NCBI GenBank assembly: GCA_963676355.1
Contig: OY781093.1
Span: forward strand, 930,001 to 994,000
Direction: 5' to 3'
DNA: 64,000 nucleotides
From: JAGLOK01 sp963676355
GTDB lineage: Bacteria > Bacillota > Clostridia > Christensenellales > UMGS416
Below the pieces are notes generated by a model. That model saw nothing but the letters and a program-made list of their open reading frames with translations, had not been told where the DNA came from and did no database searches. The position numbers and the translations under genes are program-made. Positions 52,545-61,423 of the stretch are shown here, in pieces. Numbering within the stretch: the stretch's first letter is position 1; the number at the start of each line of letters is the position of its first letter.

Positions 52545-53444
52545 ATGCCGTCATTTTTATCAAAACTTAAAGACAGACTCAAAAAAACACAGAATGTCAT
52601 TTCATCACGCGTGGATGACCTTTTAAAATATTATAAAGACATAGATGATGAATTTTTCGAAGAGCTTGAGGAAATTTTAATCGCCGCCGATATGGGTGTT
52701 GATTTATCGCTTGAGATAGTTTCAGATGTAAAAGAGCAAATAAAAAAACAAAAGACAGGCGATGTAGAAGCTATTCATGAAATATTGCGAAAAGAGATAG
52801 CAAGCAAAATGGTAACTCCGCATGAAGAGGTTAAATCTCCTGCTATTATACTTATGGTTGGCGTAAATGGCACAGGAAAGACTACGACTTCTGCAAAACT
52901 TGCGGCATTATACAAAGCGCAGGGAAAAAATGTGATTTTGTGCGCGGCAGATACTTTTCGCGCGGCAGCCATCGATCAACTTAAAACATGGGCGGAGCGT
53001 GTGGATGTTCCCATCATAGCGCAAGGCGAAGGCGCAGATCCTGCGGCTGTTGTACATGATGCTATTGGTGCGGCGAAAGCCAGAAATGCGGATATACTAA
53101 TATGCGACACAGCAGGCAGACTTCACAATAAGAAAAACCTTATGAATGAGCTTGAAAAGATAAACAGGATTGCATCAAAGAATTGGCCTGAGGCAAATAT
53201 ATATGCCTATCTTGTAATAGATGCGACCACAGGACAAAATGCACTGATGCAGGTGAAGCTATTCAGTGAGAAGTGCGATGTATCGGGAATAGTTGTTACA
53301 AAACTTGATGGTACAGCAAAGGGTGGAGCGATAGTCGCAGCACGAAAAATGACGGGATTGCCTGTTGTGTATATCGGCGTGGGAGAAGGCGTGGATGACC
53401 TTTTGGCGTTTGATGCGGATGAGTTTGCCGGGGCAATTGTTTAG
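52545..53444 (+). CDS. ftsY: Signal recognition particle receptor FtsY
   Basis: A 299-residue SRP GTPase. N domain, then G1 GVNGTGKTT, CAADTFRAAAIDQL, G3 DTAGRLHNK and G4 TKLDGTAKGG. It lacks the long acidic N-terminal extension of E. coli FtsY, normal for Clostridia. The AGGAA ribosome site precedes the ATG. With Ffh it targets membrane proteins. Confidence 0.95.
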   Translation: MPSFLSKLKDRLKKTQNVISSRVDDLLKYYKDIDDEFFEELEEILIAADMGVDLSLEIVSDVKEQIKKQKTGDVEAIHEILRKEIASKMVTPHEEVKSPAIILMVGVNGTGKTTTSAKLAALYKAQGKNVILCAADTFRAAAIDQLKTWAERVDVPIIAQGEGADPAAVVHDAIGAAKARNADILICDTAGRLHNKKNLMNELEKINRIASKNWPEANIYAYLVIDATTGQNALMQVKLFSEKCDVSGIVVTKLDGTAKGGAIVAARKMTGLPVVYIGVGEGVDDLLAFDADEFAGAIV

Positions 53445-53484
53445 GACGAAATAGATACTTTAAAATGGTTATATAAAATAATAT

Positions 53485-53518
53485 AAAGTGTAAAGCAAAA
53501 AAGCTTGACACTTTTTTG
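53485..53518 (+). terminator. ftsY terminator
   Basis: AAAGTGT-A-AAGC, a 5-base loop and GCTT-G-ACACTTT, then T residues. Its 3' arm contains the -35 box (TTGACA) of the next promoter. Confidence 0.75.
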
Positions 53519-53532
53519 TTTGCGTGTATAAT
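53505..53532 (+). promoter_or_regulatory. ylxM-ffh promoter
   Basis: TTGACA (53505-53510), a 16-base spacer and TATAAT (53527-53532), overlapping the ftsY terminator. A 23-base direct copy of its upstream flank recurs at 53546-53568. Confidence 0.65.
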
Positions 53533-53585
53533 AATGTAGGGCTTGGTGTAAAGCGAAATAACTTGACAAGGGTAACGGTGCCGCA

Positions 53586-53918
53586 TTGGAAAAGAACGTT
53601 GAAATCTCAATACTTTTGGATTTATACGGAATGCTGCTAACGGATGTCCAAAGAAAAGCTATACGCGAGCACTATGATGAGGACTTATCTTTTGCAGAGA
53701 TAGGTGATTCTATAGGCAAAACACGGCAAGCTGTGCATGACGCGGTTAAAAAGGGTGTATTGGCACTTAGTGATTATGAGAATAAACTTGGAGTTATGGC
53801 GCGCTATATAACATTTGAAAAAGATATAGCTAAAATAAAAGACATGGTAAATAGCGATAAAGATAAAGATATGATACTTAAAGAACTTGATAAACTACAA
53901 AACTTAATGGAGGGCTGA
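53586..53918 (+). CDS. ylxM: YlxM-family SRP-associated protein
   Basis: A 110-residue helix-turn-helix-like protein (LSFAEIGDSIGKTRQAVHDAVKK) that assists the SRP pathway in Firmicutes, in which it binds next to Ffh. The start is TTG 53586. ffh begins with a GTG one base after its stop. Role beyond SRP support is not established. Confidence 0.9.
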   Translation: MEKNVEISILLDLYGMLLTDVQRKAIREHYDEDLSFAEIGDSIGKTRQAVHDAVKKGVLALSDYENKLGVMARYITFEKDIAKIKDMVNSDKDKDMILKELDKLQNLMEG

Positions 53919-53919
53919 C

Positions 53920-55251
53920 GTGGCATTTGAAGGTTTAAGCGAAAAACTGAATGCTGTGTTTTCAAAGCTTCGCCAGAGAGGTAAGCTAACTGAAGCGGAT
54001 GTGAAGGTTGCGATGCGCGAGGTGCGTCTTGCACTCCTTGAAGCAGATGTGAACTTTCTTGTGGTAAAAGAGTTTGTGGGCAAAGTTCGCGAGCGCGCTA
54101 TAGGAAGCGAAGTGCTTGAAAGCTTAACCCCGGGTCAGCAGGTCATAAAGATTGTAAACGAAGAGCTCACCTCCCTTATGGGCAAAAAGGCAGAGAAGAT
54201 AGTTTATTCATCAAACCCGCCGACAATCATCATGCTATGTGGTTTGCAGGGGGCAGGAAAAACGACAACCGCCGCAAAGCTTGCAAAGCTAATGAAGGAA
54301 AAAGACGGCAAGCGCCCAATGCTTGTCGGATGCGATATATATAGACCGGCTGCAATGAAACAGCTGCAGGTGGTTGGAGACAGCGCAGGTGTTCCTGTAT
54401 TTATTAAAGAGAATGCCGATCCTGTTAAAATCGCAAAAGAGTCCATTAAAGAGGCTAAGAAGCAAGGCCGTGATGTCGTGATATTGGATACGGCAGGACG
54501 CTTGAGCATTGATGAAGCGTTGATGGATGAGATTGAAAACATCAAAGATGAGGTTAATCCTCATGAGATATTGCTTGTGTTGGATGCCATGACAGGTCAG
54601 GATGCTGTAAACACAGCAAAAGCATTTGACGAAAAGGTGGCTATCACAGGAGCTGTGCTTACAAAGCTTGACGGCGACACACGCGGCGGCGCGGCGCTTT
54701 CGATGCGCTATGTAACGGGAAAACCAATAAAATATGCGGCAGTCGGCGAAAAGCTCACAGATATCGAGCCATTCCATCCTGATAGGATGGCAGGCCGAAT
54801 TCTTGGCATGGGCGACATGCTTACACTCATTGAAAAAGCGGAAGAAGCTTTTGATGAGAAGAAAGCCCAAGACCTTGAAAAGAAAATGAAAAACGCTTCT
54901 TTTACCTTGGAAGACTATCTTGAGCAGTTTGAACAGGTGAAAAACATGGGCGGTATATCATCAATACTTTCAATGATGCCGGGGGCAAAGGGCATTAACC
55001 CCGATGCTATTGACGAAAAGCAGATAGAGCATGTGAAGGCACTGATACTTTCAATGACGCCCGAAGAGAGGCGAAGGCCAAAAGTGCTTAACGCATCCAG
55101 AAGGCGCAGGATAGCAAAAGGGGCAGGACTTGAAGTTTCTGACTTAAACAGACTGATAAAGCAGTTTGAGCAGACTAAAGTGATGATGAAGCGCATGGCA
55201 AAAGGAAAGTTTGGAAGAGGCGGCGGAATGCCTTTTAACATGCCTTTCTAG
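53920..55251 (+). CDS. ffh: Signal recognition particle protein Ffh
   Basis: A 443-residue SRP54 homologue. NG GTPase domain with GLQGAGKTTTAAKLAK, CDIYRPAAMKQLQ, DTAGRLSID and TKLDGDTRGG; methionine-rich M domain at the C-terminus ending MKRMAKGKFGRGGGMPFNMPF-like residues that bind 4.5S RNA and signal peptides. GTG start after GGAGGG. Co-transcribed with ylxM; rpsP follows with its own ribosome site. Confidence 0.96.
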   Translation: MAFEGLSEKLNAVFSKLRQRGKLTEADVKVAMREVRLALLEADVNFLVVKEFVGKVRERAIGSEVLESLTPGQQVIKIVNEELTSLMGKKAEKIVYSSNPPTIIMLCGLQGAGKTTTAAKLAKLMKEKDGKRPMLVGCDIYRPAAMKQLQVVGDSAGVPVFIKENADPVKIAKESIKEAKKQGRDVVILDTAGRLSIDEALMDEIENIKDEVNPHEILLVLDAMTGQDAVNTAKAFDEKVAITGAVLTKLDGDTRGGAALSMRYVTGKPIKYAAVGEKLTDIEPFHPDRMAGRILGMGDMLTLIEKAEEAFDEKKAQDLEKKMKNASFTLEDYLEQFEQVKNMGGISSILSMMPGAKGINPDAIDEKQIEHVKALILSMTPEERRRPKVLNASRRRRIAKGAGLEVSDLNRLIKQFEQTKVMMKRMAKGKFGRGGGMPFNMPF

Positions 55252-55326
55252 AGAAAAAATACTAAAGTTAATTTGTATGTTTTACATACTTAATTATAGC
55301 AAATGGAACTAATACAGGAGGATAAA

Positions 55327-55572
55327 ATGGCAGTAAAATTAAGGCTTAAAAGAATGGGAGCTAAAAAGAGACCTTTCTACCGTATAATTGCAGCTGACTC
55401 ACGCGCACCAAGAGACGGCAAATTTATAGAGCAGCTTGGTTACTATAATCCCACAACTGAACCAATTGAGCTTAAGATCGATGCTGAAGCATGCAAAAAA
55501 TGGCTTGATTGCGGCGCTCAGCCTACCGACAAAGTACGCGGCTTGCTAAGAAAAAGCGGCGTAATAGAGTAG
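55327..55572 (+). CDS. rpsP: Ribosomal protein bS16
   Basis: An 81-residue small-subunit protein. It begins AVKLRLKRMGAKKRPFYRII, with DSRAPRDGKFIEQLGYYNP. ATG 55327 follows AGGAGG; an earlier ATG at 55303 is not used by the family. khpA follows 8 bases after its stop. Confidence 0.96.
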   Translation: MAVKLRLKRMGAKKRPFYRIIAADSRAPRDGKFIEQLGYYNPTTEPIELKIDAEACKKWLDCGAQPTDKVRGLLRKSGVIE

Positions 55573-55580
55573 GTGAGAAG

Positions 55581-55820
55581 ATGGAAAGAGTTAAGGAATT
55601 AGTAGAGTATATTGCAAAAGAACTCGTTTCCGATCCTGAGCAGGTAAAAGCAAAGGTTGTTGAAAAAGATCGCGTTGTAGTCATTGAGCTGAATGTTGGC
55701 GAAGATGACATGGGACGCGTAATCGGTAAACAGGGACGCATTGCAAAGGCTATCCGCGCTGTTGTGAAATCTGCAACTGCAAATGAGAAGAAGAAATATC
55801 TTGTTGAGATAGTGGACTGA
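55581..55820 (+). CDS. khpA: KH-domain RNA-binding protein KhpA
   Basis: A 79-residue KH protein (YlqC family) with the GxxG loop in MGRVIGKQGRIAKAIR. It forms a global RNA-binding pair with KhpB/Jag in Gram-positives. ATG 55581 follows AGGTGAG; an in-frame ATG at 55509, inside rpsP, would add 24 basic residues foreign to the family. It lies in the usual rpsP-khpA-rimM order. Confidence 0.94.
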   Translation: MERVKELVEYIAKELVSDPEQVKAKVVEKDRVVVIELNVGEDDMGRVIGKQGRIAKAIRAVVKSATANEKKKYLVEIVD

Positions 55821-55821
55821 G

Positions 55822-56334
55822 ATGAGAGAAAAGATTGCTGTCGCAAAAATAGTAAAACCTCAGGGAATAAAAGGCGAGGTGAAGCTTAAATTTTTGGGAA
55901 ACGGACCTTCTGAGCTTTTGGAATTAGAAGAAGTTTATCTTTCCAAGACATCAGATGAAGCAATAAAAGTTCTGAAATCATGGCGACACAAGGACAGCGT
56001 ATTTATGGCACTGGAAGGTGTTATTACCCGAAATGAAGCTGAAGAGCTTCGCGGGGAAACTCTCTATGTGAATGCTGAAGGGCGTGAGCTTTCAGAAGGT
56101 GAATATTATATTACAGACCTTATCGGCTGCAAAATAGTGGACACTGAAGAAAATGTACTAGGTAAGCTTACAAATATCTTCCAGCATGGTTCGGCGGATG
56201 TTTATGAAGTTAAAGGTGATAAAAACTTTATGATGCCGGCTTTAAAAAAAGTGATTAAGAACATTGACATAGAGGCGAAGATAATAACATTGGATCCGGA
56301 AGCTTTAGCGGAAGTTATTGTTTATGAAGATTAA
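55822..56334 (+). CDS. rimM: 16S rRNA processing protein RimM
   Basis: A 170-residue assembly factor for the 30S head. N-terminal RimM barrel (AKIVKPQGIKGEVKLKF) and C-terminal PRC-barrel (YYITDLIGCKIVDT...MMPALKKVIKNID). It begins one base after the khpA stop, and trmD overlaps its end by 11 bases. Confidence 0.95.
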   Translation: MREKIAVAKIVKPQGIKGEVKLKFLGNGPSELLELEEVYLSKTSDEAIKVLKSWRHKDSVFMALEGVITRNEAEELRGETLYVNAEGRELSEGEYYITDLIGCKIVDTEENVLGKLTNIFQHGSADVYEVKGDKNFMMPALKKVIKNIDIEAKIITLDPEALAEVIVYED

Positions 56335-57061
56335 GATACTGACAATATTTTGCGAAATGTTTGAAGGATATCTAAACTCTTCTATAACAAAAAGAGCACG
56401 CGAAGCAGGCATATTGGATGTTGAAACAATAGATATCCGAAGCTTTTCCACCGACAAGCACAGTAAAACGGATGATTATCCGTTTGGTGGCGGTGCAGGG
56501 CTTGTGATGATGCCACAGCCGATATTTGATGCTATAGAGTATGCAAAGAGCGGGACTGAAAATGCGAAAGTTATTTATATGTCACCGCAAGGAACCAAGC
56601 TCAGCAATGTTGTTGCAAGAGATTTGGCGAAAGAAAAAGAGCTGATTATTTTGTGCGGGCACTATGAAGGAGTGGACCAAAGAGTTATTGACGAGTTGTG
56701 TGATATGGAAATTTCCATCGGCGACTATGTCTTAACCGGAGGCGAACTTGCGGCAATGGTTGTAACCGACAGTGTGATGAGGTTTATACCGGGAGCTGTG
56801 GGCAATGAAGATGTTCACGTGGAAGAAAGCTTTGAAGACGGGCTTTTGGAATATCCCCAGTATACACGTCCATCAGACTTTAGGGGGCATAAAGTTCCCG
56901 AAGTTCTTTTGTCCGGTCATCACAAAAAAATTGAAGACTGGCGAAGAAGAAAACAGCTTGAAAAAACAAAGCAACTGCGACCTGATCTTTTGGAAACGGC
57001 GCAGCTAACCAAAGAGGACAAAATAATCCTAGGCGAATTGGATGAAGGCACGGATGCTTGA
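56324..57061 (+). CDS. trmD: tRNA (guanine-37-N1) methyltransferase TrmD
   Basis: A 245-residue knotted methyltransferase using SAM. Motifs: PFGGGAGLVMMPQP, LCGHYEGVDQRV, MEISIGDYVLTGGELA (knot), YTRPSDFRGHKVPEVLLSG and HHKKIEDWRR. ATG 56324 is preferred; a TTG at 56318 adds two residues. It overlaps rimM, so translation is coupled. Confidence 0.96.
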   Translation: MKIKILTIFCEMFEGYLNSSITKRAREAGILDVETIDIRSFSTDKHSKTDDYPFGGGAGLVMMPQPIFDAIEYAKSGTENAKVIYMSPQGTKLSNVVARDLAKEKELIILCGHYEGVDQRVIDELCDMEISIGDYVLTGGELAAMVVTDSVMRFIPGAVGNEDVHVEESFEDGLLEYPQYTRPSDFRGHKVPEVLLSGHHKKIEDWRRRKQLEKTKQLRPDLLETAQLTKEDKIILGELDEGTDA

Positions 57062-57086
57062 AGTAAATATAACGCTCTGTTATAAT
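57058..57086 (+). promoter_or_regulatory. rplS promoter
   Basis: TTGAAG (57058-57063), a 17-base spacer and TATAAT (57081-57086). The -35 box overlaps the trmD stop codon. Confidence 0.65.
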
Positions 57087-57138
57087 TGCGTTTGTTTGAA
57101 GCACTAAAGCCTTGCTTGGGAAAGAAAGGATTAAAATT

Positions 57139-57486
57139 ATGATTGATATCAAAACATTGGAATTAGAGCAGATTAAAGAAAATTTGCCCGAATTTGCAGT
57201 GGGTGACACTGTCCGCGTATTGGCAAAAGTCGTTGAAGGCTCAAGGGAAAGAGTGCAGGCCTTTGAAGGACTTGTTATCGCAAAACGAAACGGAGGCATC
57301 AACGAGACTTTCACTGTAAGAAGAATTTCTTATGGAATCGGCGTTGAGCGTACATTCCTCATTAACTCACCACGTTTGGACGGCATTGAAGTCGTACGTC
57401 GTGGTAAAGTGCGCAGAGCAAAACTTTACTACATGCGTGAGCGCAGAGGTAAATCAGCTAGAGTTAAAGAAAAAACTAGCAGGTAA
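57139..57486 (+). CDS. rplS: Ribosomal protein bL19
   Basis: A 115-residue large-subunit protein at the 30S-50S interface. Motifs: FAVGDTVRVLAKV, FEGLVIAKRNGGINETFTVRRISYG and RRGKVRRAKLYYMR. ATG 57139 follows an AAAGGA region; an earlier ATG at 57112 adds nine residues absent in the family. pduL follows 34 bases later. Confidence 0.96.
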   Translation: MIDIKTLELEQIKENLPEFAVGDTVRVLAKVVEGSRERVQAFEGLVIAKRNGGINETFTVRRISYGIGVERTFLINSPRLDGIEVVRRGKVRRAKLYYMRERRGKSARVKEKTSR

Positions 57487-57520
57487 TTTTACTGCTTATA
57501 GGCTATAGGAAGGAAAAATT

Positions 57521-58096
57521 ATGAGCAAACAAATATTAGTAGAAGTTTCTGCACGTCATATACATCTTGATAAAGAGACTATGGAAACTCTATTTGGACA
57601 AGGACATGAGCTGACTGTAAAGCGCAGGCTTTCAATGCCTACAGAATATGTTTGTGAAGAGCGCGTTGACGTTATCGGACCAAAACGCACTATCTCAAAT
57701 GTAGGTATATTGGGACCACTTCGTGCAAAGACTCAGATAGAAATGTCTCTTACCGACTGCTATACATTAGGTCAAATTGCTCCTGTGAGGTTGTCTGGGG
57801 ACGTGGCAAACACACCCAGTGTAAGACTTAAAGGACCTGCAGGTGAAGTTGAGCTTAAAGAGGGACTCATTGTTGCAAAGCGTCACATTCATGTGAACCC
57901 TAAAGAGGCTGAAGAGCTAGGTGTTACAGACAGAGAGATTGTAAGCGTTGCTGTTGAAACTGAACGCCCTGTAATATTTGGCGACTGTGTTGTCCGCATA
58001 AGAGATGACTTTTCTACTTCAATGCACATCGATACCGATGAAGCAAACGCCGCACTTATAGGCAGAGCAGGCTGCGAAGGAAGAATAGTTAAATAG
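57521..58096 (+). CDS. pduL: PduL-type phosphate acyltransferase
   Basis: A 191-residue acyltransferase moving acyl groups between CoA and phosphate. It has the two histidine-rich zinc motifs SARHIHLDKE and AKRHIHVNPKEA, a final MHIDTDEANAA and PVRLSGDVANTP. No microcompartment shell genes are near, so it likely serves as the cell's phosphotransacetylase (acetyl-phosphate formation). It lies after rplS with its own GGAAGG ribosome site. The N-terminal targeting peptide of microcompartment forms is absent. Confidence 0.92.
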   Translation: MSKQILVEVSARHIHLDKETMETLFGQGHELTVKRRLSMPTEYVCEERVDVIGPKRTISNVGILGPLRAKTQIEMSLTDCYTLGQIAPVRLSGDVANTPSVRLKGPAGEVELKEGLIVAKRHIHVNPKEAEELGVTDREIVSVAVETERPVIFGDCVVRIRDDFSTSMHIDTDEANAALIGRAGCEGRIVK

Positions 58097-58128
58097 ATTA
58101 TTTTTATAAGTTTTGAAATATTAATATT

Positions 58129-58158
58129 GAGCTGCCTTTAAAGGCGGCTCTTTGTCTT
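58129..58158 (+). terminator. pduL terminator
   Basis: GAGCTGCC (58129-58136), loop TTTAAA, GGCGGCTC (58143-58150) and a T-rich TTTGTCTT: intrinsic terminator with one wobble. Confidence 0.75.
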
Positions 58159-58227
58159 GATATTTTGGAATAAAATGTGTATTATTATATGAGTATAAGT
58201 ATATATTTTTGATGGGGGAATACTTTA

Positions 58228-58854
58228 ATGCCAATAAAGAGCAATTATAAAATTAGCGGAAATGCAATGCAGATTTCTGCACCCAGAGGTCTTGACTTAT
58301 TACCGGGCAGAATGATTCGCAAAATGATAAAAAATATGGAAGAAAAATATCAGATTTGTGAGTTTTGTGAAGTTCGTGGAAGAAAAGAAGCTGAGATGAT
58401 GGATGATGTTATTGGCAGCATTCATCTTAAAGGTGGAGTAGGATCGGTTCTTATGGGAAGCGCGCCAGTTGCTGTTTTCCAGAGGCTGCACACAAGCCTC
58501 TATGATCCGGACTTTATTCAGTTGGAAGAAGATGAAGTGATGGACTTTCAAGCAAGGCTTCCTGAAGATGAGCCGTTTAATTATGAAGATTTTACGCTTT
58601 CAATGCCTGCAGATTATTTTTTAATGATAGCACCTTCATCCATCAAAATGATTGATGTTATTTCACATCTTAGGCCTGAGACGTTTGATGATGTGAGAGA
58701 AGCTATTGCAAGAATATCCTCTGCTTCAATCTCTATCTATGATGAAGCAGACATGCATGTGGAATTTACCGATGAAGGCTTTCCTGAGCTTTTGACTGAA
58801 GGTTTGGAAGATTGGATAAACCCGCCTGAGCAGGTAGAATTTTTGGATTTTTAG
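58228..58854 (+). CDS. Conserved-looking cytoplasmic protein, unknown
   Basis: A 208-residue soluble acidic protein with no signal peptide or membrane helix. Distinct stretches are ISAPRGLDLLPGRMIRKMI, CEFCEVRG (C-x2-C) and SMPADYFLMIAPSS. I do not recognise a family. It has a strong GGGGG ribosome site and lies between the pduL terminator and the fhs promoter, so it is a separate unit. A C-x2-C pair and no partner cysteines argue against a clear zinc site. Confidence 0.7.
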   Translation: MPIKSNYKISGNAMQISAPRGLDLLPGRMIRKMIKNMEEKYQICEFCEVRGRKEAEMMDDVIGSIHLKGGVGSVLMGSAPVAVFQRLHTSLYDPDFIQLEEDEVMDFQARLPEDEPFNYEDFTLSMPADYFLMIAPSSIKMIDVISHLRPETFDDVREAIARISSASISIYDEADMHVEFTDEGFPELLTEGLEDWINPPEQVEFLDF

Positions 58855-58872
58855 AAAACATAGTGATTTAAG

Positions 58873-58898
58873 ATAGCGCTCAAGAGATTGAGCGCTAT
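58873..58898. terminator. Hairpin after the 208-aa gene
   Basis: ATAGCGCTCAA, loop GAGA and TTGAGCGCTAT: 11 perfect pairs, 18 bases past the stop. The T-run is weak, so termination may be Rho-independent only in part. Confidence 0.6.
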
Positions 58899-59022
58899 AA
58901 TTATGTCTGGAGATAAATTTGTAAATGGAAAATGTTTATTGTAATATTTTGTGTGATAAGTTAAGAGTATATTAACAGCATACAGTTTATGATATAATAT
59001 CATGTCTTGGAGGACATAACAT

Positions 59023-60684
59023 ATGAGATCAGACATTGAAATAGCCAGACAAGCCAAAATGAAGCCTATAGCTAATATTGCCCAAGAAATTGGCATGGAA
59101 GATTATTATGAGCCTTATGGTAAATACAAAGCAAAGATTAGCGCTGACTATTACAAAGAGCTAGAAAATAAGAAAAGCGGTAAACTCATACTTGTTACAG
59201 CAATGAGCCCAACTCCGGCAGGAGAAGGAAAAACCACCACAACGGTGGGACTTGCTGACGGTCTTTCGAAAATAGGGGAAAGTGTGTGCGCAGCACTTCG
59301 TGAGCCTTCGTTGGGGCCGGTTTTTGGAATGAAGGGTGGAGCGGCTGGTGGTGGAATGTCTCAGGTTGTTCCTATGCAGGACTTAAATCTGCACTTTACA
59401 GGAGATTTGCATGCCATAACAGCTGCAAATAATCTTTTGGCAGCGCTGATTGATAATCATATTTATCAGGGAAATCAACTTAATATTGATATAGAACAAA
59501 TACTTTGGCGCAGATGCCTTGACATGAATGACCGGCAGCTTCGCAACATTCAAAGCGGACTCGGGAAAAAGTCCGGAGTGCCAAGGATGGGCGGATTTGA
59601 CATAACGGCTGCATCTGAAGTAATGGCTGTTTTGTGCCTAGCTACATCCATGGAGGATTTAAAGCTTAGGCTTTCAAAGATAACTGTTGCCTTGGATAAC
59701 GATGGAAATGCAGTAACAGCTGGAGATATTGAAGCTGCAGGTGCTATGACGGTGCTCTTAAAGGATGCATTTAATCCAAATCTTGTGCAGACGCTTGAAA
59801 ATACACCGATACTTGTGCATGGCGGACCGTTTGCAAACATCGCACACGGTTGCTCGAGCATGATAGCCACAAAAATGGCGACAAAGCTTTTTGACTATAC
59901 TATAACCGAAGCGGGATTCGGCGCTGACTTGGGTGCGGAAAAATTTCTTGATATAAAGTGCAGGATGGGAGGATTGCAGCCGGATGCTGTAGTGCTTGTT
60001 GCCACTTGCAGAGCACTTAAATTCCATGGTGGTGTGGAAAAAGATGTGCTCAGGGCAGAAAATACTCAAGCTGTTGAAAAAGGGCTTGAAAACTTAGGAA
60101 AGCATATTGAAAACATAAAAGGTGCATTTGGACTCAATGTCGTTGTTTCGATAAATAAATTTGAAAGTGACACGGAAGCTGAAATACTTGCTGTTCAAAA
60201 TTATTGCAAAAATTATGGAGTAGAGGCGGTGCTGGCCGAAGGCTGGGAAAAGGGTGGAGATGGAATGACCGCGCTTGCAGCCGAAGTCAAGGCGCTGGCT
60301 GACAATCCAAAGGACTTGAAGTTTTTATATAGTGCTGATGACAGCCTTAAAGAGAAGATGGCGAAAATTGCAAATTATTATGGTGCAGGCCAGGTGATAT
60401 ACACCGAACGTGCTCAAAAAGATCTTGAGATGATTCAACATCTGGGGCTTGCAGACATGCCTGTGTGCGTTGCAAAGACGCAGTATTCTCTTTCGTGCAA
60501 CTCAAAGAAACTTGGACGACCTGAAGGTTTCACGGTCAAAGTAAGAAGGCTATATGTTTCAAGCGGTGCAGGATTTATTGTGGCTGTAACGGGCTCTATT
60601 CTTAGAATGCCGGGTCTTCCCAAAGTGCCTGCTGCAAGTAGCATAGACATCGACTCCGATGGAGAGATTGTAGGGCTGTTCTAG
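59023..60684 (+). CDS. fhs: Formate-tetrahydrofolate ligase
   Basis: A 553-residue ATP-dependent ligase making 10-formyl-THF, for purine synthesis and the Wood-Ljungdahl methyl branch. Motifs: TAMSPTPAGEGKTTTTVGL (P-loop), REPSLGPVFGMKGGAAGGG, DLHAITAANNLLAALIDNH and the C-terminal VTGSILRMPGLPK. GGAGG upstream of the ATG and a TATAAT at 58993-58998. No other Wood-Ljungdahl genes are in view, so acetogenesis is not proved. Confidence 0.96.
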   Translation: MRSDIEIARQAKMKPIANIAQEIGMEDYYEPYGKYKAKISADYYKELENKKSGKLILVTAMSPTPAGEGKTTTTVGLADGLSKIGESVCAALREPSLGPVFGMKGGAAGGGMSQVVPMQDLNLHFTGDLHAITAANNLLAALIDNHIYQGNQLNIDIEQILWRRCLDMNDRQLRNIQSGLGKKSGVPRMGGFDITAASEVMAVLCLATSMEDLKLRLSKITVALDNDGNAVTAGDIEAAGAMTVLLKDAFNPNLVQTLENTPILVHGGPFANIAHGCSSMIATKMATKLFDYTITEAGFGADLGAEKFLDIKCRMGGLQPDAVVLVATCRALKFHGGVEKDVLRAENTQAVEKGLENLGKHIENIKGAFGLNVVVSINKFESDTEAEILAVQNYCKNYGVEAVLAEGWEKGGDGMTALAAEVKALADNPKDLKFLYSADDSLKEKMAKIANYYGAGQVIYTERAQKDLEMIQHLGLADMPVCVAKTQYSLSCNSKKLGRPEGFTVKVRRLYVSSGAGFIVAVTGSILRMPGLPKVPAASSIDIDSDGEIVGLF

Positions 60685-60790
60685 TAAGTCTATTATATAC
60701 GCCTGGCTGAAATATGCTGGGCTTTTATTTAAGTTTTTGTTTGTGATATGATAAGAAATAGTTAGAAATACTACGATTTAAAGAGCTGAA

Positions 60791-61423
60791 ATGGGCAAAA
60801 TTACAACGATCAAAAGACAGGTTAAAAACAAGAACCGTGTATCAATATTTGTTGACGGTGAATATTTTGGTGCGCTGGATGAAAAGACGTTTATGGAAAG
60901 CGGTTTAAAATCTGGCGACGAGCTCAATGAAGAAACATGGGAGGATATTTACTCGCAGGCAGAAAACCAATCTGCCTTTAACAAAGCTATAGGATATATC
61001 TCAAAGCTTATGCGAAGTGAAAAGCAGGTTAGGGAATACCTTGCAAAGAAAGGTTATGAACAAAAGGCGGCAGACTATGCTATTTCCAAGATGCTTGAAT
61101 ATAAATACCTTGATGATACAGCTTATGCAAAAATGATTTTGTCCCACCAGATTAATGTTAAAAAAGCGGGAGCGATGGCTGTTCGCACAGCTTTTAGGAA
61201 AAACGGCATCTCATCTGATATTCAAGAGGATGTCTTGGCTGAATATACAGGTGAAATGCAAAAAGAAAACGCAAAAGTGCAATACGAAAAGCTATTAAAG
61301 AAATATCAAAGAGAGCCTGATGAATATAAAAGAAAAAACAAAATCGCTCAGGCTATGATGCGCAGGGGTTTTGATTGGGAAACGATTAAGTCTGCTTCCT
61401 ATCAGTCCGACCAAGAGAGCTAA
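60791..61423 (+). CDS. recX: RecA regulator RecX
   Basis: A 210-residue helical-repeat protein that modulates RecA filaments. It has the typical MGKITTIKRQVKNKNRVSIFVDGEY start, LMRSEKQVREYLAKKGYE and LDDTAYAKMILS. AAGAG ribosome site. Its last 38 bases overlap, on the opposite strand, the end of the transglutaminase-like gene. Confidence 0.9.
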   Translation: MGKITTIKRQVKNKNRVSIFVDGEYFGALDEKTFMESGLKSGDELNEETWEDIYSQAENQSAFNKAIGYISKLMRSEKQVREYLAKKGYEQKAADYAISKMLEYKYLDDTAYAKMILSHQINVKKAGAMAVRTAFRKNGISSDIQEDVLAEYTGEMQKENAKVQYEKLLKKYQREPDEYKRKNKIAQAMMRRGFDWETIKSASYQSDQES

